Below are positions 17,094 through 25,939 of a stretch of DNA of 64,000 bases, piece after piece (the stretch's first letter is position 1; every line of letters begins with the position of its first letter). Source of the stretch: Armatimonadota bacterium (GTDB lineage: Bacteria > Armatimonadota > DTGP01 > JAKQQT01). The notes below the pieces were generated by a model. That model made no database searches and was not told where the DNA came from. It saw nothing but the letters and a program-made list of their open reading frames with translations. The position numbers and the translations under genes are program-made. Where the stretch lies: positions 186,001 through 250,000 of the forward strand of contig DASXVS010000080.1 of NCBI GenBank assembly GCA_036504095.1. The letters are read 5' to 3'.

Positions 17094-17957
17094 CTACGCG
17101 TTGGCCAGCGCTTCAGCGCCGCCGACGATTTCGGCGAGTTCCTTCGTGATGGCGGCCTGACGGACCCGGTTGTACTGGAGAGTGAGGTCGCTTATCATTT
17201 CCGCAGCGTTGTCGCTGGCGCTGGTCATGCTTGTCATGCGCGCGCCGTGCTCGCTGGCGACGGCCTCGGTCATGGCGCGGTAGACCTGCACGTCCACGTA
17301 GCGCGGGAGCAGGTGGCCAAGAAGCGTGGGGGCGTCCGGCTCGAAGATGAGGTCGTCGGCAACCGGGATGTTGGCGTCGTGAGCCGGCGCCTCGAAGGGC
17401 AGGACCTTCAGGACGGTCGGGCGCTGCGTGATAGCGCTCACGAACCGGCTGTATACGAGGTAAACCTCGTCCACATCACCGGCCTCGAATTCGGCCCTCA
17501 CACGGGCCGACAGCGCTCGCACTTCGCCCAGGTTCACTTCGGTGCCGGGCATCGAGGCTTCGTAGACCACGTCATATTTGCGGCGCCGCAGGAAACCGGC
17601 GCCCTTCTTCCCGATAACGTACAGGCGCGCCGGTACCGGCAGCGAGGACACAAGCACCGCCACCTCGCGCATGATGTTGGTGTTGTAGGACCCGGCCAGG
17701 CCCCGCTCAGCGCAGAGAACGATGACGGCGGCGGCCTTCGATTCGCGATCGGCCAGTAACGGGTGGTCGAGGCCCTTCAGGCTGGGCGCCAGTTGCTGGA
17801 TGGTCTTCTGCATCAGGTCGGCGTAAGGACGGGCGGCTTCCGCGCGCTCCTGTGCCCGACGCAAACGGGCCGCCGCGACGAGTTTCATCGCGGTGGTAAC
17901 CTGCTCGATCTTCTTTACAGTTGCTATGCGAGCACGAATCTCGCGAACCGTCGCCAT
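17094..17957 (-). CDS. atpG: ATP synthase F1 gamma subunit
   Basis: A 287-residue protein starting MATVREIRARIATVKKIEQVTTAMK, the standard gamma N-terminal coiled-coil helix, with AAARLRRAQ after it. The C-terminal helix has SASDNAAEMISDLTLQYNRVRQAAITKEL, the rotor contact region. It forms the central stalk that turns within the alpha/beta ring. It is separated from atpA by 87 bases filled by an inverted repeat, and it is not followed by atpD. Confidence 0.96.
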   Translation of the reverse strand: MATVREIRARIATVKKIEQVTTAMKLVAAARLRRAQERAEAARPYADLMQKTIQQLAPSLKGLDHPLLADRESKAAAVIVLCAERGLAGSYNTNIMREVAVLVSSLPVPARLYVIGKKGAGFLRRRKYDVVYEASMPGTEVNLGEVRALSARVRAEFEAGDVDEVYLVYSRFVSAITQRPTVLKVLPFEAPAHDANIPVADDLIFEPDAPTLLGHLLPRYVDVQVYRAMTEAVASEHGARMTSMTSASDNAAEMISDLTLQYNRVRQAAITKELAEIVGGAEALANA

Positions 17958-17972
17958 GGAGTTACCTTTATT

Positions 17973-18042
17973 TCACCACAAAGGCACAAATGCACAAAGC
18001 GTATTCCGGTCTTTGTGCCTTAGTGTCTTTGTGGTTTGTGTG
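17973..18042. repeat. Inverted repeat of the TTTGTG family between atpA and atpG
   Basis: ACCACAAAGGCACAAATGCA and its continuation are mirrored, with a few mismatches, by CTTTGTGCCTTAGTGTCTTT and its continuation around an 11-base centre. This gives a long hairpin with arms of about 25 bp inside the ATP synthase transcript. It is the most complete copy of the family in the window. Confidence 0.7.
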
Positions 18043-18044
18043 CT

Positions 18045-19583
18045 TTACGCTGCCGGTTTGAACTGCGAATTATACTCTTCGATTGCTTTGCGCAGTTTCG
18101 CTTCGGTGTCCTTGTCCAGATCCTTCGTTGACGCGATGGACTGCGGCACATCCGGGTAACGGCTGTGCACGAACGGATACAGCCCGACTTCCCACTGCCT
18201 GATATCGGCAACCTCGATGTGGTCCAGATAGCCGTTGGTGCCGGCGAACAGGACCATTACCTGGTCCTCCATCGCGATCGGGGTATACTGCGGCTGCTTC
18301 AGGATTTCCGTCAGGCGCTCGCCGCGGGCCAGCTGGGCCTGCGTTGCCTTGTCGAGGTCGCTGGCGAACTGTGAAAAGGCGGCGAGTTCACGGTACTGAG
18401 CCAGTTCCAGGCGCAGTTTGCCGGCGACCTTCTTCATGGCCTTCGTCTGGGCGTTTCCGCCGACGCGGCTCACGGACAGACCCGCGTTCATAGCCGGGCG
18501 GATGCCGCTGTAGAACAGGCTGCTCTCCAGGAAGATCTGGCCATCCGTAATGGAGATCACGTTGGTCGGGATGTAGGCGCTGATGTCGCCCGCCTGCGTC
18601 TCGATCAGCGGGAGCGCCGTGAGGCTTCCTTTGCCGAGGCCATCGTTCAACTTCGCGGCGCGCTCCAGCAACCGGCTGTGGAGGTAGAAGACGTCACCAG
18701 GATACGCCTCGCGGCCCGGCGGGCGGCGAAGGAGCAGCGAAATCTGGCGGTAGGCCACGGCCTGTTTGGAAAGGTCGTCGTAGATGACCAGCGCGTCCTG
18801 CCCGTTGTCCCGGAAGTATTCGCCCATGCTGGAACCGGCGAGCGGAGCGAGATACTGCAGCGACGCGGGGTCCGAGGCGCACGCGCTCACGACCGTTGTA
18901 TACTCCATCGCGCCGTGCTGCTTGAGGGCTTCCACCACCTGGACTACCGTGCTCTGCTTCTGGCCGATGGCCACATAGATGCACTTCATGTCCTGGCCCT
19001 TCTGGGCGATGATGGTGTCCACGGCGACGGCGGTCTTGCCGGTCTGGCGGTCGCCGATGATGAGCTCGCGCTGCCCGCGGCCGATCGGTGTGATGGCGTC
19101 GATGATCTTGATGCCGGTCTGGACCGGTTGCTTCACGGGCTGGCGCTGAACGACGCCGGGGGCGCGGGTTTCGATGTGGTAGCGATGGTCCGTGACGATG
19201 GGACCTTCGTTGTCAATCGGCTCGCCAAGCGCATTCACGACACGCCCAATCAGTGCGTCGCCAACGGGGACGTCCGCGATGCGCCCGGTGCGTCTGACCT
19301 GATCGCCTTCCTGGATGTGTATGTCTTCCCCGAGGATGATGACGCCGATGTTGTCCTCTTCGAGGTTAAGGACCATGCCGGTGATGCGGAGTTCCTCGCC
19401 GGTCTTCGTTTTCACCTCGAACTCGACGAGTTCGGACGCCATCACCTCCGCCAGACCGTAGACGCGAGCGATTCCGTCTCCCACCTGGAGGACGGTTCCC
19501 ACGCCCACTTCCTCGACGCTGGGTTGATAGGCGCCTAGTTCACGTTCCAGAATCGCCGTCACTTCATCGGGTCGTATTGCCAT
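18045..19583 (-). CDS. atpA: ATP synthase F1 alpha subunit
   Basis: A 512-residue protein of normal length. The nucleotide-binding loop is [13 protein letters not shown], the following strand has [10 protein letters not shown], and the family signature appears as [17 protein letters not shown], including the arginine finger. It forms the catalytic hexamer with beta, binds non-catalytic nucleotide, and works at the inner face of the cytoplasmic membrane. The beta gene is not next to it. It is separated from atpH by about 1.7 kb carrying a SIMPL protein and a transposase. Confidence 0.97.
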   Translation of the reverse strand: MAIRPDEVTAILERELGAYQPSVEEVGVGTVLQVGDGIARVYGLAEVMASELVEFEVKTKTGEELRITGMVLNLEEDNIGVIILGEDIHIQEGDQVRRTGRIADVPVGDALIGRVVNALGEPIDNEGPIVTDHRYHIETRAPGVVQRQPVKQPVQTGIKIIDAITPIGRGQRELIIGDRQTGKTAVAVDTIIAQKGQDMKCIYVAIGQKQSTVVQVVEALKQHGAMEYTTVVSACASDPASLQYLAPLAGSSMGEYFRDNGQDALVIYDDLSKQAVAYRQISLLLRRPPGREAYPGDVFYLHSRLLERAAKLNDGLGKGSLTALPLIETQAGDISAYIPTNVISITDGQIFLESSLFYSGIRPAMNAGLSVSRVGGNAQTKAMKKVAGKLRLELAQYRELAAFSQFASDLDKATQAQLARGERLTEILKQPQYTPIAMEDQVMVLFAGTNGYLDHIEVADIRQWEVGLYPFVHSRYPDVPQSIASTKDLDKDTEAKLRKAIEEYNSQFKPAA

Positions 19584-19642
19584 TGTTCCTACTGTCTCCT
19601 GCTGTTTGCGCCATAAACCACCCGTGAGGGCGCTGAATCTGC

Positions 19643-20401
19643 CTACTCAAATCTGTATTCCGCCGTCACGTTCGCGGTGACTACTACTTCGCCCGCGCTG
19701 ATGGGAGTCGACGGCCCCGAGACCTTGGCAGCCATGCGGTAGCTCATCGTCCCACCCACATCCTCTGCGCTGGGCACATTTGTGCCCTGCTCGCTCAGGT
19801 GATCCAGGCCCGTGATCTTCACACCCGCCGCTGCCGCCATCGTGTCCGCCATTGCGCGCGCATCCTTCACTGCGTCGGCCAGCGCCTGCTTCTCTTGCGG
19901 CGAGCCGTCCTTCAAGCCGAAAGTCGGCCCGTTGATATCATTCGCACCCGCCTTCACCACCGCGTCCAGGATCTCCCCCGCCTTCTCCAGAAGCCCGGTA
20001 CGCACGGACACGCTGTTGGCGACCTGGTAGACGAAGTGTCCCTTGTTGGACGGTCCGGAGTATTCGACCGGCTGGTTCTGATCGTTCAGCGGTTCCCACA
20101 CGCGGTTCACACTGAACCGCGAAGTCCGGATCTCCGCTTCCTTCACACCCGCGGATTTCAGAGCGTCGACGATGTCGGTCACCTTCTTCGCGGCGCGGCT
20201 CCTGGGTCCGGCGATCTCGGCGCCCCGCTCCTGAACGCCGATAGACATCAGAATGACATCCGGTTTCACGCGTACTTCGCCGCGCCCGGACGCCGAGATC
20301 AGGTGGCTGACGTTGCGCATCAGCGGTTCACTCTGCGCCCTCGCCACCACAGGGGCGAGGGCCAGCAGCGATGCCAATACGATCGATTTCACCGTTTTCA
20401 T
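19643..20401 (-). CDS. Exported SIMPL-domain (DUF541) protein
   Basis: A 252-residue protein. A signal peptide ([22 protein letters not shown]) is followed by [23 protein letters not shown], the hallmark opening of SIMPL/DUF541 proteins, and the domain runs to the end ([14 protein letters not shown]). Members are periplasmic or outer-membrane proteins; some are linked to oxidative stress and others to signalling-partner stabilisation. Its place between atpH and atpA is unusual and suggests insertion into the ATP synthase operon. Confidence 0.88.
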   Translation of the reverse strand: MKTVKSIVLASLLALAPVVARAQSEPLMRNVSHLISASGRGEVRVKPDVILMSIGVQERGAEIAGPRSRAAKKVTDIVDALKSAGVKEAEIRTSRFSVNRVWEPLNDQNQPVEYSGPSNKGHFVYQVANSVSVRTGLLEKAGEILDAVVKAGANDINGPTFGLKDGSPQEKQALADAVKDARAMADTMAAAAGVKITGLDHLSEQGTNVPSAEDVGGTMSYRMAAKVSGPSTPISAGEVVVTANVTAEYRFE

Positions 20402-20435
20402 TGTCGTTTCCCCCCAGGTTGCGCCGACTTTGGCC

Positions 20436-20546
20436 CCATCGGCTGAAGCCGACGTCTGATGTACAAACCCGGCTGAATCCGGCTACCGTACGAATTCAGT
20501 CGGTTTCAACCGACTTCGTCGCCCATCCGTCGGATTCAACCGATGG
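20436..20546. repeat. REP cluster copy A
   Basis: A 111-bp unit made of four successive short hairpins built on the CGGYTGAARCCG theme: CGGCTGAAGCCG, CCGGCTGAATCCGG, AGTCGGTTTCAACCGACT and TCGGATTCAACCGA. It overlaps the 3' end of the transposase gene, whose stop codon lies inside the last hairpin. Copies B and C on the other side of the gene have the same order and orientation. Confidence 0.85.
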
Positions 20547-20976
20547 CACTTAATGGCTCCAGCGCGTCCTTCGTTGTACCATCGCGATGATGCTCTACCT
20601 GATTCGCTATGTATCCAGCGACCTTTGGGGCGTCCCATCTCGACACGCTGAATGCTGCATACCCGTCCTGCCATCGGAAGCCACGATCGTCCCCCGAATG
20701 GTTCACAAAGTGCGATGAAGCGCCTTTCGCCTGCCGCACCACATCCGCAACGGTTGTCGTGGTAGTCATTCGCACCAGCAAATGCACGTGATCTTCGATC
20801 CCGTTCAGTGCTACGACAGTCAGTCCCTGGCGCGCACAGCCACTACGGATGCACGCATACACATCTTCCCGAATATCCGGAGACAGGTAAGGGGCTCTCC
20901 CCATGGTCGACCACGTGAAGTGGATGAACACCTCAGTGTGATTCCCCGACAACCTGGAATCTCTTTCAGATGCCAT
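20536..20976 (-). mobile_element. REP-associated tyrosine transposase (RAYT, Y1/IS200-like)
   Basis: A 146-residue HUH nuclease. The metal-binding pair is in EDHVHLLVRM, and the nucleophilic Tyr is probably in PKVAGYIANQVEHHR near the C-terminus. The opening HTEVFIHFTWSTMGRAP is typical of the family. RAYTs are single-copy, domesticated relatives of IS200/IS605 transposases that cut REP hairpins. Here the gene is bracketed by REP clusters in the same orientation: copy A at its 3' end, B and C upstream. No second transposase or TnpB is present. Confidence 0.88.
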
Positions 20977-21010
20977 TCTCCAGCCTCCGTCAATCCCAGA
21001 TCTTTGCGCC

Positions 21011-21121
21011 CCATCGGCTGAAGCCGACGGCTGACGAACAAACCCGGCTGAAGCCGGCTACCGTACGAATTCAGTCGGTTTCAACCGACTTCGTCGCCCA
21101 TCCGTCGGATTCATCCGATGG
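21011..21121. repeat. REP cluster copy B
   Basis: A 111-bp unit with the same four hairpins as copy A; most differences keep pairing (for example ATTCATCC for ATTCAACC). Confidence 0.85.
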
Positions 21122-21134
21122 CCCAGGTTTCGTA

Positions 21135-21243
21135 ATCGGCTGAAGCCGAAGACTGACGTACAAACCCGGCTGAAGCCAGCTACCGTACGAATTCAGTCGG
21201 TTTAAACCGACTTTGTCGCCCAGCCGTCGGATTCATCCGATGG
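21135..21243. repeat. REP cluster copy C
   Basis: A 109-bp unit directly after copy B and only 26 bases from the atpH stop. It is slightly more diverged: the first hairpin is broken (CGGCTGAAGCCGAAG continues without its outer pairs) and the third reads TCGGTTTAAACCGA. Confidence 0.85.
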
Positions 21244-21269
21244 CCAAGGCGAGAATCCAATAGTGTCTT

Positions 21270-21836
21270 CTAACTTCCAACTACCGGCATCGTGGCCTTC
21301 ATGAGGCGCGCGCCGATCTGCTCCAGGTAACCCTTCACGCTGCCGTCCATCACGGTGTCGCCGATGCGGACGATCACGCCGCCAACCAGTGACGGGTCGG
21401 TGGTCAACGTCAGCCGCGTCTCCCTGCCTGTTAGCGCGTCGAGACGGGCTTTCAGCCGGGCAGTCTGGCCTTCGTCCATCGGCGATGCGGACCGCACTTC
21501 GGCATTCACCGCGCCTCTGGCCTCGTCCGCCAGCTGCGCGAACGCCTGGGCCGTCTCCGGCAGTGATGCCTCGCGACTGTGATCCAGGACCATATCCAGG
21601 AATCGTCGCGTCACCGGTTGAACCATCTGCGAACCGACGATGGCCTGCAGCGCGGCCTTTTTCCGCTCGACCGGCACGCGCGGAACGGCCAGGGCCGCAA
21701 GGACCTGAGGGCTCTGGTCAAGGATGCCTGACATTACAGTCAGGTCCGCCGAAACCGCGTCAACGGTGTTTTCGCGCTGGGCGATGTGGAACAGCGCGTT
21801 AGCATAGCGGCGCGCCACGCTGGAAGGCGGTCTCAC
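21270..21836 (-). CDS. atpH: ATP synthase F1 delta subunit
   Basis: A 188-residue protein opening with SVARRYANALFHIA, the family start. The C-terminal part contains LTLTTDPSLVGGVIVRIGDTVMDGSVKGYLEQI, matching the signature of delta/OSCP. It ties the peripheral stalk to the top of F1. Its ATG overlaps the atpF stop by four bases. It is the last gene before the inserted REP/RAYT and SIMPL block. Confidence 0.95.
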   Translation of the reverse strand: MRPPSSVARRYANALFHIAQRENTVDAVSADLTVMSGILDQSPQVLAALAVPRVPVERKKAALQAIVGSQMVQPVTRRFLDMVLDHSREASLPETAQAFAQLADEARGAVNAEVRSASPMDEGQTARLKARLDALTGRETRLTLTTDPSLVGGVIVRIGDTVMDGSVKGYLEQIGARLMKATMPVVGS

Positions 21837-22447
21837 TGCGGCTGCCCCACTCCCTCGATGAACCGGTCAATCAACGTTCGCTGAGAGTCCACGGTGATAT
21901 TTTGCTCGATGATACGCCCCGCGAGTTCGACGGCCATCCGCGTGGAGGCCTCCCGTATCTGTGCCTGCGCCTTTTCCATTTCCTGGCGCACGCTTTCGTT
22001 GCCGGACGCGATCATGCGGTCGGCCTGCTGGCGCGCATTCGCCAGGATCTCATCCTTCATCGCGTTGGCCTGGACCAGCGCATCGGCGATCCGTTTCCGG
22101 CTCTCCTCATCCGCTGCAGCCAGGTGCGCTTCGTATTCTTTGCGCGCGGTCTCGGCCGCCGCCTTCGCCTGTTCGGCCACGGAATAGATATCGGCGACCT
22201 CGGTCTGGCGTTCGGCGATGATGCTAAGAACCGGACCCCACAGGACTTTCTTCAACACCCAGAGCAGAACGATGAACGCGAGGGCCTGGGCGATGACGGT
22301 ACGCGGGTCCAGCCCCAGCGATCCGAGCAGACCGCCGGGCTTGGCTTCCGAACCCGCGGCCTCCTCGGCGAATCCGGCAGAGCAGACGATAAGTCCGACC
22401 GCCGCCACGCTCAGCGTGCGATACGTGTTTTTCAGGAATCTCTTCAT
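21833..22447 (-). CDS. atpF: ATP synthase F0 b subunit with signal-like N-terminus
   Basis: About 204 residues. A membrane helix (VIAQALAFIVLLWVLKKVLWGPVLSII) is followed by a long charged coiled coil (ERQTEVADIYSVAEQAKAAAETARKEY onwards), the peripheral stalk. Before the helix there is an unusual 45-residue extension that looks like a cleavable signal peptide (RTLSVAAVGLIVCSAGFAEEA). The start is taken at MKRFLKN; an upstream ATG 12 codons earlier is less likely. Confidence 0.92.
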   Translation of the reverse strand: MKRFLKNTYRTLSVAAVGLIVCSAGFAEEAAGSEAKPGGLLGSLGLDPRTVIAQALAFIVLLWVLKKVLWGPVLSIIAERQTEVADIYSVAEQAKAAAETARKEYEAHLAAADEESRKRIADALVQANAMKDEILANARQQADRMIASGNESVRQEMEKAQAQIREASTRMAVELAGRIIEQNITVDSQRTLIDRFIEGVGQPQ

Positions 22448-22524
22448 AGGCTGGTGCGCCTCCCCCGGGCGAAGCGCCCGCAACGAGACGCCCCGCCGGG
22501 GCGGGACGTCTGCAGAGAGGGATC

Positions 22525-22800
22525 CTATTTGCCTGTCGCCATCTGAATGGCCTGTTCCGGCGACATCTGCGGCAGCAAGCCCTTGGTGAGGAAGAACATT
22601 ACCAGCGCGTAGATGACCAGGGCCTCGATGAGCGCCAGGGCGAGGATCATGGCGAGTTGGATTCGGCCGGAGGCTTCGGGCTGACGCGCGATTCCTTCCA
22701 TGGCGGCGGCGCCAACCTTGCCCTGGCCCATGCCGGCGCCAAGTACGGCGATCGGCAGGCCGAGTGTCACTCCGAGTGCGAGAAATGCGAGGTACAGCAT
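22525..22800 (-). CDS. atpE: ATP synthase F0 c subunit
   Basis: A 91-residue hairpin of two membrane helices. The polar loop is ARQPE, the family signature, and the ion-binding carboxylate is the Glu in LALIEALVIYALVMFF of helix 2. That Glu is followed by Ala rather than the Ser/Thr typical of sodium-binding rings, which favours protons. It forms the rotating c ring. Confidence 0.95.
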   Translation of the reverse strand: MLYLAFLALGVTLGLPIAVLGAGMGQGKVGAAAMEGIARQPEASGRIQLAMILALALIEALVIYALVMFFLTKGLLPQMSPEQAIQMATGK

Positions 22801-22863
22801 TTTCAGTTTGCTCCTTTGATAGCTAACGGGGAACCGCCGCGAGGCCGAACCCTCTTCAAGACC

Positions 22864-23655
22864 TTAGTGTGCAGGCGCTTCTTCGTGCGATTCGCCCACC
22901 ATAACCGCAATGTAAATTGATGCCAGCAACGAGAACACCAGCGCCTGGATCACTCCAAACAGGATCATCAGGGGCAGGATAAGTATCTGCAACGGGAAGA
23001 ATGGTACTTCCTTCGCCCACGGGCTGTGCTTCAGAAACAGATAGAGCACCGGCGACAGCGTTCCGAAGATGAAGATGACGGAATCCTCTGCGAAGATGTT
23101 TCCCGCGAGACGCAAACACAGCGAAAGTGGTTTGGCCAGTTCGCCGATGAGGTGTAGCGGAAACATGAACACGCCCAGAAATACGTCGAATATCCAATGG
23201 ATGCCCGTCGGTTCGCCCGCGAAATGCCTCACATAAGCGAGGAAACCGTGCGATCGGATGCCCTCATACTGGACCCTGAAGAACACGATGAGCGCCAGGG
23301 CGACCGTGGTGTTCATGCTGGCCGTCGGCGAAAGCATCCCGGGGATGAGGCCGAACAGGTTCATCGTGAGGATAAACAGAAACAGGGTTCCAATCAGTGG
23401 AACGAGGCGTTCGCTGTGGGGGCCGAGAACGCTTTCCACGAAGCCAACGAACCCGCTCACCACGACCTCGGAAAACGCCTGTCCCCCGGAAACGTCACGA
23501 GTGCTCAACCGCCGCGCGAGCAGGGCGAACGTGCCAATCAGAATCAGCGCCACCAGTACCGTGATGACCACGAACTCCCCGTACGGGAGGACACTCTCCG
23601 GGATCAGTTTCGCGAGAGGGTGAAGCCAGGTTGGTTCGGGATGTCCGAAATTCAT
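22864..23655 (-). CDS. atpB: ATP synthase F0 a subunit
   Basis: A 263-residue polytopic protein. The essential Arg is in SLCLRLAGNIFAED, and the last helices (FGVIQALVFSLLASIYIAVMVGES) match the conserved end of subunit a. It supplies the half-channels for the ions that turn the c ring. Its start overlaps the preceding atpI stop by four bases. Confidence 0.95.
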   Translation of the reverse strand: MNFGHPEPTWLHPLAKLIPESVLPYGEFVVITVLVALILIGTFALLARRLSTRDVSGGQAFSEVVVSGFVGFVESVLGPHSERLVPLIGTLFLFILTMNLFGLIPGMLSPTASMNTTVALALIVFFRVQYEGIRSHGFLAYVRHFAGEPTGIHWIFDVFLGVFMFPLHLIGELAKPLSLCLRLAGNIFAEDSVIFIFGTLSPVLYLFLKHSPWAKEVPFFPLQILILPLMILFGVIQALVFSLLASIYIAVMVGESHEEAPAH

Positions 23656-24038
23656 CGTTTTTTCGCGGACGCTTCGGCCAGCAATTGGCCTAACGCCTTC
23701 AATACAATCACCGCGGGGACCGTCGTGGCCCCAGCGAGAAAGAAACCCATTCGAGCGTGCGGCCAGCGGACCATCAAGGCGATCAGCCAGCCGGCCAGCC
23801 CGTATTTCACCACCGCTCCGATGACGGTTACCACACGCGCCTTCCGGCCCGCGCCGGGCCGGAATCCGTGCTCAATCCCTGCCCGCAACGCCAGAAAGAA
23901 GCCGATGGAAACAGCGGCGCCGATCGCGAACGAAAGGCCTTCCCAGGCGCGGCCCAGCGAGGCCACGTAAAGCGTCACGAAGACGGTCACGCCAACCGAC
24001 ATCTTCAGGATACGGTCGAGCAGCCCGTCCTCTTTCAT
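23652..24038 (-). CDS. atpI: AtpI-type ATP synthase assembly protein
   Basis: About 128 residues with four hydrophobic segments (for example VGVTVFVTLYVASLGRAW and GFFLAGATTVPAVIVLKALG). Position before atpB and this plan fit AtpI, which helps c-ring assembly. The ATG at 24038 overlaps the stop of the upstream gene by four bases; the longer open frame upstream is Arg/Gly-rich shadow sequence. Confidence 0.75.
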   Translation of the reverse strand: MKEDGLLDRILKMSVGVTVFVTLYVASLGRAWEGLSFAIGAAVSIGFFLALRAGIEHGFRPGAGRKARVVTVIGAVVKYGLAGWLIALMVRWPHARMGFFLAGATTVPAVIVLKALGQLLAEASAKKR

Positions 24039-24301
24039 CACCGGTTCCGCTTCTGGCGGTCTTCCTCTTCTTCCGCGCGCTTGATGCGCTGTACCACCGT
24101 GAAAAGGTTCACGAACCCGGCTCCGACGCCAAGCAGGACCCCCACCAGCACCCCATTCGGCGCCACGTGGAAGTGCTTGTCCGCCCACTCTCCGCCGAGC
24201 GCCCCGATGACGATGCACACCACGAGCATCCAGCCGGCGATGGATGCGTCCCCGGTGTCGCGCAATTCCCGGCGCTTCTCGGGGGTCAGTTTGAACCGCA
24301 T
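24038..24301 (-). CDS. AtpZ-like ATP synthase accessory membrane protein
   Basis: An 87-residue protein with two membrane segments (AGWMLVVCIVIGALGGEWAD and NGVLVGVLLGVGAGFVNLFTVV) and a charged C-terminus (RIKRAEEEEDRQKRNR). This is the AtpZ/AtpQ-type gene that often heads ATP synthase operons and is linked to AtpI. It is the first gene of the operon, 103 bases after the aspartokinase stop. Confidence 0.75.
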   Translation of the reverse strand: MRFKLTPEKRRELRDTGDASIAGWMLVVCIVIGALGGEWADKHFHVAPNGVLVGVLLGVGAGFVNLFTVVQRIKRAEEEEDRQKRNR

Positions 24302-24302
24302 G

Positions 24303-24410
24303 TCAGTTTCGAGTTCCGCGTTCCGGGTTCCGAGTTCCGGGTTCCGGGTTCCGAGTTCCGGGTTTCGGGTTCCGAATCCGTGCTCGGAACTCGAGACTCT
24401 GAACTCACCC
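24303..24410. repeat. GTTCCGG/GTTCCGA heptamer array before the ATP synthase operon
   Basis: About twelve tandem words of the form GAGTTCC, GGGTTCC, GCGTTCC or GGTTTCG fill most of the spacer between the aspartokinase stop and the atpZ start. The 3' part also overlaps the aspartokinase end. Confidence 0.75.
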
Positions 24411-25763
24411 GGGCCTTTGCCCCACGAATCTTGTGTGCAGCGCTCTCACAGCGCGCTCCACTTCGCTTTCAAGCACCAGAAGCGAGAGTGAATACTGGCT
24501 GTCCGCGATCTGATATATTTCTACCCCGGCCTCCGCCAGCGTCTCGGCCACTTCGGCCAGCACGGATGGCGACTGGAAGATCGATCCGGAGATCAACGAG
24601 ACAACCGAGCAGTTCTCGGTCATCGTCGCTTCCGCCACGCGGTAGTCCAGCTTGCCCTGGCATTTTTCCAGCAGCATCCGCTGCCCCTGCATGCCGGCGC
24701 TTTCGCCGAGACTCAGTATATACCATCGCAGGTTTCCGCCAGCGAGTTCCACCGGTATCATCAGCCCCTGCAGCATTTCCTGAACGCGGGGCAGCATGCC
24801 GCGCTCGACGGCAAACCCAACGCTCTTCGGACTGGCGGAAATCAGGTAAATATTGACCTTGGCCTGGGCGAACAGCCGGTAGAGTTCCAGCTCAATTTTG
24901 GCTTTGTCGCCCGGGTCCTCCACCGTAAGGTTGAAATAGACAACCTTGCCGGAATGCGCAACGCCCGTGATGCGCGGCCACGCGACCGGGTTGTCCACAT
25001 GCGTTATCAGGGTGCCCCGCTCGTCCGTGAACGTGGACTTCACCCAGATAGGGACGTTGTAGTCCATGCCGATTTCGGCGGCCCGTGGGTGCAGAACCTT
25101 CGCGCCGAGGTGAGCCAACTCGGCGATTTCCAGATATGTGACCGTGTCCAGGGTGATGGCGTCCGGGATAATCGATGGGTCCGCCGTTTTCACACCGTCA
25201 ACATCCGTAAATATCTCCACCGCTTCCGCGTGCAGCGCAGCGCCCAGCGCGGCGCCGGAAGTATCGCTCCCGCCGCGGCCCAGCGTGGTGATCTCCGGAG
25301 AATGCCGCTTGTCCCTCGGCTGGGTAACGCCTTGGAAGCCGGCGACCACAGGGATAATCCCATCCTCAAGCACGGCGAGCAGGTGTTCCGGGTCAACCGA
25401 CAGGATGCGGGCATCCGCGTGCCGGTCTTCGGTGATGACGCCAGCCTGCTGACCGGTCATGGATTTGGCTGCGTAGCCCTTGCTTCGGAGAAGCTGCGCG
25501 AAAATTGTGGTGGAAATGATCTCGCCCACGGAGACGAGCATGTCGTACTCGTGGTTGTCCGGTTTCGTTGCCGGATCGACGGCTCTGAGCTCATCGATCA
25601 GGGTGTCGGTGGCGTACGGCTGCCCCCTGCGACCCATCGCCGAAACCACGACCACAGGCAAAAAGCCGTCTTCCTTGGCCTGTATAACCTTTGCCGCCGC
25701 CAGCTCCCGGTTTTCGGCCGTTGAAACACTGGTGCCGCCGAATTTTTGAACAATGATCTTCAT
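24405..25763 (-). CDS. lysC: Aspartate kinase
   Basis: A 452-residue enzyme phosphorylating aspartate at the head of Lys, Thr and Met synthesis. It opens MKIIVQKFGGTSVSTAENR, the ATP-binding signature, and has TTLGRGGSDTSGAALGA for substrate binding. Two ACT domains follow from about residue 280 (NLTVEDPGDKAKIELELYRLFAQAKVNIYLISAS, then VVSLISGSIFQSPSVLAEVAETLAEAGVEIYQI), so feedback control is expected. The neighbouring upstream gene is a free ACT protein resembling this tail. Confidence 0.95.
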   Translation of the reverse strand: MKIIVQKFGGTSVSTAENRELAAAKVIQAKEDGFLPVVVVSAMGRRGQPYATDTLIDELRAVDPATKPDNHEYDMLVSVGEIISTTIFAQLLRSKGYAAKSMTGQQAGVITEDRHADARILSVDPEHLLAVLEDGIIPVVAGFQGVTQPRDKRHSPEITTLGRGGSDTSGAALGAALHAEAVEIFTDVDGVKTADPSIIPDAITLDTVTYLEIAELAHLGAKVLHPRAAEIGMDYNVPIWVKSTFTDERGTLITHVDNPVAWPRITGVAHSGKVVYFNLTVEDPGDKAKIELELYRLFAQAKVNIYLISASPKSVGFAVERGMLPRVQEMLQGLMIPVELAGGNLRWYILSLGESAGMQGQRMLLEKCQGKLDYRVAEATMTENCSVVSLISGSIFQSPSVLAEVAETLAEAGVEIYQIADSQYSLSLLVLESEVERAVRALHTRFVGQRPG

Positions 25764-25939
25764 AGAAAATGCAGAAGTCAGAATGCTGAATGCAGAATGT
25801 CGGACAATCTACCTCCGGGACTTGGCTGTATTGATGTACGCGATGAATATAGACGTGAGTTGGTCTGCCTCGTCCCGAAATGCACCCGCGTTGTCTTGAA
25901 CTCCACAACCCTCCATCAGCGGTTCGATCCAGTGCATTT

